Assembly (NCBI GenBank): GCA_031274565.1 | Contig: JAISPY010000117.1 | Coordinates: 1 to 10,167, forward strand | From: Treponema sp. | GTDB lineage: Bacteria; Spirochaetota; Spirochaetia; Treponematales; Breznakiellaceae | Direction: 5' to 3' | Length of the DNA: 10,167 nucleotides | Part shown: positions 5,391 to 10,167 of the stretch, one piece after another | Position numbering within the stretch: position 1 is the stretch's first letter | Layout of the letters: the number at the start of each line of letters is the position of its first letter | Made by a program: the position numbers and the translations under genes | Notes under the pieces: generated by a model | What the model saw: the letters and a program-made list of their open reading frames with translations, nothing else | Databases searched by the model: none | What the model was told of the DNA's origin: nothing

Positions 5391-6569
5391 CTAGAAACGC
5401 AGCCGGACTTGCGCGCTGAAGCTGCCATAGACCCCTTCCTCGGCGCCCGGCGGCAAGGGCCCCAGTTCCCCCCGGTTTCCGTCCCCGGAAAAAAGGTCCC
5501 GGTCCAAGGGGACCTGTGCGGAGAGGCTGAGGGTCAATCCTTGAAATATAACGTGTTCCAGACTGAGTATTGGGGTAAAGGAAACATCATCCAAGCCCGC
5601 CATACAGGCCAGGCTCCCCGTGGTATAATCGCTCACCCGGTAGGTCATGGAGGCGTAGAGGTAGTTCCGCCCGCTTCGTGCGGTGGCGGATCCTTCGCCC
5701 GAATAAAGGTACTCCGCCAGGGTGTAGAGCTTCCCCTCGAAAAAGGAATAGTCCAACCCCGCGGCCGCGGCAAGGCCTCCTATGCTGAAATCACCTTCGG
5801 GGTTGTAGGTGTAGAGCATATCCGCCACAAGCCCCACCGCCGCATCCGCCTTGAGGGAAAGCCCGCCGCGGTGTATGCCTCCAGGGGATCCCTCTTGAGG
5901 CGTCTCGTATGCGTAGAGGGCCTGGATGCTCAACCGTTCTCCGTGCTGATCCCAGGAAAGCCCTGCAAGAATCCCGGATCCTTCGGTGGCAAGGGGATTT
6001 TTCGGTCCTACGGCAAAGGCGAGAACCTTGGCGTCGTCGTTGGGATATATCGAAACCGCAGCGCCCAGAATACCCCGCAGCCGTGCGTCTGGCCGCAGGG
6101 GGTTACGGGGGTTGAGGAAGTCCGAAGGCCCGAAGACCAGACTGTATCCAAAGCCCAGACGCATCAGTCCCGCGTCAAAATCAGCCGCATCGCTCGTAAC
6201 CCGGAAGTAGAGCCGCTCCAGTTCCAGGGCAGCGGCGTAGTTTTCCCCTGCCACAAAGGAGGATGAAGTAAGCCCCGGATAGGCCACGGCATTCCCCGCG
6301 CCCAGCATGACGGCTCCTGCTGCGGAACTGCCCGTTGCGGCGATCAGGTTCAAAGCCCCGTAGAAGACCGCCTTATCCCGGATCTTCGCTTGCATTCTGA
6401 GGTTGGCGTATTCCTCAAACCCCCAGGAAAATTCCGGCGCCGCCCCTGCCCCCGCCGCCATGGTAACTTTGCTGTCCAGCACCCCTGAAAACTCCAGTCC
6501 TTCGGGAAAGATCCCCCCTGCCGCGCCCAAAAGTGCCACCACCCAAACCGCTGTTATGCTCAACTTCAT
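5391..6569 (-). CDS. outer-membrane beta-barrel protein of unrecognised family
   Basis: I do not recognise the family. The 392-residue product has a signal peptide (M-K-L-S then about 14 hydrophobic residues, cleavage near 17-19). The mature part is rich in Gly, Ala, Tyr and Phe, with alternating polar/hydrophobic strands, and ends V-R-L-R-F, the terminal aromatic residue expected for Bam-dependent barrels. A motif R-L-G-F-G-Y...G-P-S-D-F-L-N-P lies at 137-153. No TonB plug, OmpA-like or POTRA domain is visible, so a pore or channel-type barrel is likely. I start at ATG 6567-6569, with GGAGGG 5 nt upstream; an in-frame ATG at 6582-6584 has no good site. It follows the LolA-like gene by 103 nt that contain a palindromic repeat. 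It may be the outer-membrane partner or a client of that system. Confidence 0.8.
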   Translation of the reverse strand: MKLSITAVWVVALLGAAGGIFPEGLEFSGVLDSKVTMAAGAGAAPEFSWGFEEYANLRMQAKIRDKAVFYGALNLIAATGSSAAGAVMLGAGNAVAYPGLTSSSFVAGENYAAALELERLYFRVTSDAADFDAGLMRLGFGYSLVFGPSDFLNPRNPLRPDARLRGILGAAVSIYPNDDAKVLAFAVGPKNPLATEGSGILAGLSWDQHGERLSIQALYAYETPQEGSPGGIHRGGLSLKADAAVGLVADMLYTYNPEGDFSIGGLAAAAGLDYSFFEGKLYTLAEYLYSGEGSATARSGRNYLYASMTYRVSDYTTGSLACMAGLDDVSFTPILSLEHVIFQGLTLSLSAQVPLDRDLFSGDGNRGELGPLPPGAEEGVYGSFSAQVRLRF

Positions 6570-6574
6570 CACAA

Positions 6575-6580
6575 CCCTCC
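6575..6580 (-). promoter_or_regulatory. ribosome-binding site that fixes the barrel-protein start
   Basis: GGAGGG sits 5 nt before ATG 6567-6569. It lies inside the coding part of the alternative start at 6584, which is therefore disfavoured. Confidence 0.75.
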
Positions 6581-6591
6581 ACATACCTTAT

Positions 6592-6660
6592 TAACCACAG
6601 ACCACACGGACCTTTGACGCAAATTGTTCTTGCCGTATTCGTCCGTGATGTCGGTGGTTA
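6592..6660. repeat. 69-bp imperfect palindromic element with TAACCAC ends
   Basis: Two 20-nt arms (6592-6611 and 6641-6660) are inverted copies matching at 17 of 20 positions, with perfect 7-bp blocks TAACCAC/GTGGTTA outside and CACGGAC/GTCCGTG inside. The loop is 29 nt. It fills most of the gap between the LolA-like gene and the barrel gene. The ends resemble those of the element at 7446-7532. It looks like a small dispersed palindromic repeat of the REP or MITE kind; it has no ORF. Confidence 0.65.
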
Positions 6661-6672
6661 CTATTCTTTTCA

Positions 6673-7413
6673 TTACCGTTCCAGGTTCCGCTGGCTGAAC
6701 ACCGAATCCGCGATGGGCTTGTCCAGCGCCACGTTCCGCATGATCATGGTGGTTTTGCTGTTTTTCCGCAGAAGGTCCCGTATCTCGATCTCCACGGGGA
6801 AACGGCGGCCCCCAAAAACCTCAACCTTGTTGAGATTGTACTCCTTGAGTTTCGCCCCGGAGAGGGCAAAAAGTTCGTAGTGAACGCAGTCCCCGTTCTC
6901 CTTGTCGATCCAGAGTTTCTGCTTGGGATAGCTTTCGGTCCGCTTTTTCGCGGTCAGCTCCAGCACCCAGCAGGCGCGGCCATTCCAGGTTTCTGAACCC
7001 GCAAGAACCGGATTGTAGCGGGCGGAGAGCTTCTCGTTTTCGATGGTGTCCTCGTAGGACATATCCGACCCCATCATGCTCTCTTTCAGCATGTGCCCGG
7101 AAATGAGCATCACCTCTTCGGTATCCGGGGAGTACACATAGAGCCGCCCGCTCTTTTTGAGGTACTTGGTCCCCCGGTCTTCGGGATTGGTGAATTCGAT
7201 GAAGCTGTCGGAATTTTCCCGCGCCCAGGACTTCATGGTTTTTACGAACCGCTTGTTCTGATAGTCGATGATCATCTCCCCCTCGTACTCGATGGTGGTA
7301 TAGATCTCGTTATCATCCACCCGTCGCAGGAGTTCCGCCGCGTTCTGCCCGGACACCGACGCCGCCATTACCACGGTTAATACAACCGCCATTACCGTTA
7401 CGTTCACTCTCAT
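6673..7413 (-). CDS. LolA-like outer membrane lipoprotein-sorting protein
   Basis: A periplasmic protein of the LolA-like fold group, often annotated 'outer membrane lipoprotein-sorting protein'. Such proteins are beta-sheet half-barrels thought to carry lipidated or hydrophobic cargo across the periplasm. The 246-residue product has a signal peptide (M-R-V-N, hydrophobic core, likely cut near V-S-G|Q-N at residue 22). It carries the family features R-G-T-K-Y-L-K (80-86), L-Y-V-Y-S-P (91-96) and M-M-G-S-D-M-S-Y-E-D (113-122). Two adjacent ATGs (7414-7416 and 7411-7413) follow GGAGG; the second has the better 6-nt spacing. The longer ORF to 7461 adds a basic-hydrophobic stretch that lies within a repeat element and is rejected. 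It sits after two FtsX-type permeases, which fits a carrier role. The sequence is not classical LolA, and the cargo is unknown. Confidence 0.82.
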   Translation of the reverse strand: MRVNVTVMAVVLTVVMAASVSGQNAAELLRRVDDNEIYTTIEYEGEMIIDYQNKRFVKTMKSWARENSDSFIEFTNPEDRGTKYLKKSGRLYVYSPDTEEVMLISGHMLKESMMGSDMSYEDTIENEKLSARYNPVLAGSETWNGRACWVLELTAKKRTESYPKQKLWIDKENGDCVHYELFALSGAKLKEYNLNKVEVFGGRRFPVEIEIRDLLRKNSKTTMIMRNVALDKPIADSVFSQRNLER

Positions 7414-7419
7414 CATAAA

Positions 7420-7424
7420 CCTCC
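7420..7424 (-). promoter_or_regulatory. ribosome-binding site of the LolA-like gene
   Basis: GGAGG lies 6 nt before ATG 7411-7413 and 3 nt before ATG 7414-7416, favouring the inner ATG. It rules out the start at 7461, which would place this site inside the coding sequence. Confidence 0.75.
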
Positions 7425-7445
7425 AAAAAAATATAAAAGAAATAT

Positions 7446-7532
7446 AACCACGACGTCGCACAACGTTTCACGACGTTTTTGCTTACCATTCTATTCCTCT
7501 TCCGTCGTGCAACGTCGTGTTACGTTGTGGTT
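7446..7532. repeat. 87-bp imperfect palindromic element built of 10-bp units
   Basis: Arms of 30 nt (7446-7475 and 7503-7532) are inverted copies matching at 25 of 30 positions around a 27-nt loop. The left arm contains three tandem 10-mers, CACGACGTCG, CACAACGTTT and CACGACGTTT, starting at 7449, 7459 and 7469. Ends are AACCAC and GTGGTT, as in the element at 6592-6660. On the minus strand it is followed by a T-rich tract (7425-7445), so the hairpin might also attenuate or stabilise the transcript between the permease and LolA-like genes. No ORF is inside. Confidence 0.7.
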
Positions 7533-7548
7533 TTTCCTCTTCTTGTTT

Positions 7549-8820
7549 CTACCTTCTCAACGCTTCCACCGGCTCCACAAAGGCGCTCTTGAGCGAGGGG
7601 ATCAGGGTGCAGACCGAGGTGATCACCACGCCGAAAAGGAAGCCCTGGAGCAGGATAGCCGGATCGAAGCTCAGGACTATGGTTCCCGCCATGGGGAATT
7701 CCTTGAAGCCGCCGCCGGTCAGGGCGTTAAAGTCCAGGGGAAAAAAGGAAAAGACCCAGGTGGCTATGCCCCCGATGATACAGCCCGCCAGGGAACCGAG
7801 GACGCTGAGGAAGACCGCCTCGAAGAAAAAGACCTGGACGATTTCCCGGCGGGTCATGCCCAGGCTCCCCATCATGCCGATTTCCTTGATCCGCTCGTGG
7901 ATGATCATTACCACGGTGTTGACGATGAGGAAGCTCGCCACGATGAGGAACACCAGGTACACCACCACATAGACCATGGTACTCTGCTGCATCATGGTCA
8001 CAAAATAATTGTCCCGCCAGTCCCGGACTACGGTTTCCGCGCCCCAACGGGATTTAAGCTCATTGGTTATGGCCCGGCTTTGGGAGGAGTCATCGGCGTA
8101 GATAAAAAGCTGCTGGGTTCCCTCCCCTAAAACGAGGAGCCGCTGGAGCCGGGCAAAGTCCACGAGGATCACGTCCTCGTCGTATTTGAGGTAGTCGAAT
8201 TGAAAGATACCGGTAATGACCGGGCTCCACATCTTGTCGGAAAACTGGGCGGACACGGTTTTGAGGGGGAGGTGGTCCCCGATCCGCAGCCCCGCCTTTT
8301 CCGCCATCCGCGTCCCTATGGCGCATTCGTTGCGGTCCGGTTCGGGGAAACGGCCTTCCACCAGGCCGTGGGTCCTGTCGGTGAGGTTGAAGTTGTTCAG
8401 GGCCAGTTCCTCCTGCACCCTGATGCCCCAGAGGAGCGCGTGTTTGATAGTACTGTCCTGGAGGGTGGCAAAGGCGGTAATCCGGGGAAGCACCGCCTTG
8501 ACCCCCTTGACGCTTTGGGCAAGTTTTTCCAACTCCGCCACCGGAACGCCGTCCCCGATGGGAAACTGTACCGGGTAGTATTCCTTCTCCGCCTCATACC
8601 GGGATGAAACCACGCTCACATGACCGGTGTCAAAAACCCGGACTACTTCTTCTATATTGTCCGTCATGCCTGCCATCCATGCCTGCATAAAAACCGTAAA
8701 AAACACCGCGATGGCCGCCGCGCTGATGCAGAAAACCGTCCGCCGCATATTCCGCCAGATATTCCGGTACGCGATTGTCACCAGGGTGAAAAACCCGCCC
8801 TGCTTATTCGTATATTCCAT
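7549..8820 (-). CDS. ABC transporter permease, FtsX/MacB/LolCE type
   Basis: An inner-membrane permease of 423 residues. One N-terminal membrane helix (about 28-50) follows a basic cytoplasmic stub (Y-R-N-I-W-R-N-M-R-R). A large periplasmic domain of about 230 residues (MacB-like core) comes next, then three helices near 283-306, 330-358 and 391-408. The hallmark FtsX-domain loop E-R-I-K-E-I-G-M-M-G-S-L-G-M follows the second helix. This topology belongs to mechanotransmission ABC systems such as LolC/LolE and MacB, which move lipoproteins or other periplasmic cargo rather than pumping solutes through a channel. ATG 8818-8820 has AAGGAGG 5 nt upstream, so the in-frame TTG at 8838 is rejected. 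It starts 10 nt after the preceding permease, indicating co-translation and probably a heterodimer. No ABC ATPase domain is fused. Confidence 0.88.
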   Translation of the reverse strand: MEYTNKQGGFFTLVTIAYRNIWRNMRRTVFCISAAAIAVFFTVFMQAWMAGMTDNIEEVVRVFDTGHVSVVSSRYEAEKEYYPVQFPIGDGVPVAELEKLAQSVKGVKAVLPRITAFATLQDSTIKHALLWGIRVQEELALNNFNLTDRTHGLVEGRFPEPDRNECAIGTRMAEKAGLRIGDHLPLKTVSAQFSDKMWSPVITGIFQFDYLKYDEDVILVDFARLQRLLVLGEGTQQLFIYADDSSQSRAITNELKSRWGAETVVRDWRDNYFVTMMQQSTMVYVVVYLVFLIVASFLIVNTVVMIIHERIKEIGMMGSLGMTRREIVQVFFFEAVFLSVLGSLAGCIIGGIATWVFSFFPLDFNALTGGGFKEFPMAGTIVLSFDPAILLQGFLFGVVITSVCTLIPSLKSAFVEPVEALRR

Positions 8821-8825
8821 TCCAT

Positions 8826-8832
8826 CCTCCTT
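8826..8832 (-). promoter_or_regulatory. ribosome-binding site that fixes the second permease start
   Basis: AAGGAGG overlaps the TAA stop of the upstream permease (8831-8833) and lies 5 nt before ATG 8818-8820, linking translation of the two permeases. Confidence 0.75.
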
Positions 8833-10167
8833 ATTCAAACCGTAAACTTTCCGTAACCGGCATCTTGAGGGCTTTCCGGGTGGGGAAGAAGGCCATGCAG
8901 GACGCGAGGATCGTGGCGATGATCCCGGAGCCGATGATCACCGGGGGGTTCCACATGGACCGGAAGATGCCGGTAACCCGGTAGCCTATGTCGCCCCCCA
9001 TGGATTCGGTCATGGCGGTAAAGTCCAGGCCGTACTTGACCATGGGGATATTGAGCAGGCAGCCCAGGATGACGCCAAAGGCCGAACCGAAGAAGCCCAG
9101 CATCCCCGCTTCCAGCATATAGGTAACGATGAGCTGGCCGTCGGTCATGCCCAGGGCCCGCATCATGCCGGTTTCCTTGGTCCGCTCCAGGATGGCCAGG
9201 AGCATGGTGTTGCCCACCCCCAGGAAGGAGAGGATGAAGAGGATGATGATCATGATCCGGGTGGAGATGTTGTCCGACGCCGCAGCCCCCAGGTAATCCT
9301 GCACATAGCCCTGCCAGGGGAAGATGTCCAGTTCCGGCGGCAGGGTGTAGCCGGTTTGGGCCAAGGCCGCTTTGACGGCGGCGGGGGTTTCGGTTTTGCC
9401 GGGGAGGGCTGAATCATCGGCGTCCTTTACCCTGATGAGGAGTTCCGTTACCCGGCCGTCCAGCATGAGCCCGGCGTCGTCCTGAAGCACGTCCAGGGGA
9501 ATCCACGCGGTGTTGTTGTTGGTCTTGGGGTTGGGGGAATTAACCACCCCGACTACCACCGCGGAGATAAGCTGGTTGATATGCCGTATGGCCCCGGAGT
9601 AGTCCACCCTGACCATGGCGGCCAAAACCTGTTCCTGCAACGCCTCGTCTGTGGAGAACGAACCTTGGTTCGAGAGATACCAGGCTTCGGTGAGTTCGTC
9701 AAACTCATAGGCCCGGCGGAACAGTTCCGTTTCTTCGGCGCTAAAGACCGGGGCCAAGTCAACGTCGAATTTGTCCTTCCGTACCGACTCGGGGGCAGCC
9801 TTAATGTCGATCACTGTGGAAAGCTGCACGTTCATCCGCCCGGTGTCCGCCAGAAGCCGCCAGTACCGGTCCAAGTCTCGTTGGGGAAGGTCCTTTTTCA
9901 GAACCCAGCGTTCCTCCCCCGGCAGAGGCGGCTCTTCCTTGGGGGCAAAGAGGCCGCCGCTTTTTACCGGCGCCCTTTCGTAGAGGCTCTCCGCGAAGCC
10001 CCGGTCTTCGGGGGAAAGGGCGGCGAGGATCTCCGTATCCAGCTCGTGCCGGGTGGGCCGCTGGGGGATTCCCACTTTCAGCTTGTCCGCGGTCAGGGCC
10101 CCCAGGACTATCTCGAAGGCGCCGTTACGGATATAGCGGCCCGACTCCATATAGTCGGCGTACCGGA
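8831..10167 (-). CDS. ABC transporter permease, FtsX/MacB/LolCE type, 5' end missing
   Basis: The frame stays open past an internal Met codon (10148-10150) to the window edge, reading R-Y-A-D-Y-M-E-S-G, so the true start and the N-terminal membrane helix lie outside. The visible 444 residues hold a large periplasmic domain and three C-terminal helices. The first helix is followed by E-R-T-K-E-T-G-M-M-R-A-L-G-M, the FtsX-domain loop; the end reads P-V-T-E-S-L-R-F-E. The periplasmic domain is larger than in the next permease, and includes an insert-like region rich in Pro and charged residues near the edge. The paired permeases resemble the LolC-LolE arrangement more than homodimeric MacB. An ATPase gene would be expected close by but is not visible. 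Confidence 0.87.
   Translation of the reverse strand, partial: RYADYMESGRYIRNGAFEIVLGALTADKLKVGIPQRPTRHELDTEILAALSPEDRGFAESLYERAPVKSGGLFAPKEEPPLPGEERWVLKKDLPQRDLDRYWRLLADTGRMNVQLSTVIDIKAAPESVRKDKFDVDLAPVFSAEETELFRRAYEFDELTEAWYLSNQGSFSTDEALQEQVLAAMVRVDYSGAIRHINQLISAVVVGVVNSPNPKTNNNTAWIPLDVLQDDAGLMLDGRVTELLIRVKDADDSALPGKTETPAAVKAALAQTGYTLPPELDIFPWQGYVQDYLGAAASDNISTRIMIIILFILSFLGVGNTMLLAILERTKETGMMRALGMTDGQLIVTYMLEAGMLGFFGSAFGVILGCLLNIPMVKYGLDFTAMTESMGGDIGYRVTGIFRSMWNPPVIIGSGIIATILASCMAFFPTRKALKMPVTESLRFE

Noticed and set aside
5409..6266. A 285-codon open frame on the plus strand
   Set aside because: It lies fully antisense to the barrel-protein gene, has no ribosome-binding site and an unconvincing composition; GC-rich genes often leave such shadows.
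6614..6640. A plus-strand promoter (TTGACG with a TATTCG box)
   Set aside because: The -10 is poor, it lies inside the palindrome loop, and no plus-strand gene follows.
7446..7532. A short CRISPR array, because of the regular 10-bp repeats
   Set aside because: Units are contiguous 10-mers without spacers and form an inverted structure; there are no cas genes.
7507..8130. A 207-codon plus-strand frame rich in His, Asp and Glu
   Set aside because: It is antisense to the permease gene and its composition reflects the reverse complement of hydrophobic codons. It starts inside the palindromic element.
10148..10150. ATG as the start of the right-hand permease
   Set aside because: The frame is open upstream to the edge, there is no ribosome-binding site before it, and the obligatory N-terminal membrane helix would be missing.

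Overview
The window is a densely packed stretch of bacterial chromosome, and every credible gene is read from the minus strand (right to left as numbered). Strong GGAGG ribosome-binding sites, GC-rich coding sequence with AT-rich promoters, and the gene content fit a Gram-negative-type (diderm) bacterium. A spirochaete of the Treponema group is my best guess. It rests on protein character and memory of similar clusters, not on any marker gene, so treat it as moderate to low confidence.

Right part (about 5391-10167): an envelope-transport cluster. In transcription order it holds an ABC permease of the FtsX/MacB/LolCE type (cut by the right edge), a second permease of the same type starting 10 bases later, a periplasmic LolA-like 'outer membrane lipoprotein-sorting' protein, and an outer-membrane beta-barrel protein of no recognised family. 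No ATPase is visible; it may lie beyond the right edge. Two inner-membrane permeases, a periplasmic carrier-like protein and a barrel together look like a system that moves a lipoprotein or lipid from the inner to the outer membrane. The two gaps around the LolA-like gene each contain an imperfect palindrome (69 and 87 bp). Both have AACCAC...GTGGTT ends and look like dispersed palindromic repeats.

Middle and left part (350-5390): a complete branched-chain amino acid ABC importer in the order livK-livH-livM-livG-livF, the same order as livKHMGF of E. coli. Binding protein, two permeases and two ATPases are tightly spaced, with a 4-base overlap between livM and livG. The livK leader holds a candidate promoter, a perfect 14-bp palindrome at the predicted transcription start, and two further stem-loops before the ribosome-binding site. 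A structured, T-tailed terminator follows livF.

Left edge (1-250): a good sigma-70-like promoter (TTGACA, 17 nt, TATCAT) drives leftward transcription into a short leader ORF of 20 codons. The end of that ORF overlaps the start of another gene, of which only the first 7 codons lie in the window.

No tRNA, rRNA, CRISPR array, insertion sequence or prophage gene was seen. The least-explained items are the envelope cluster with its unclassified barrel, the two palindromic elements, and the leader-peptide arrangement at the left edge.
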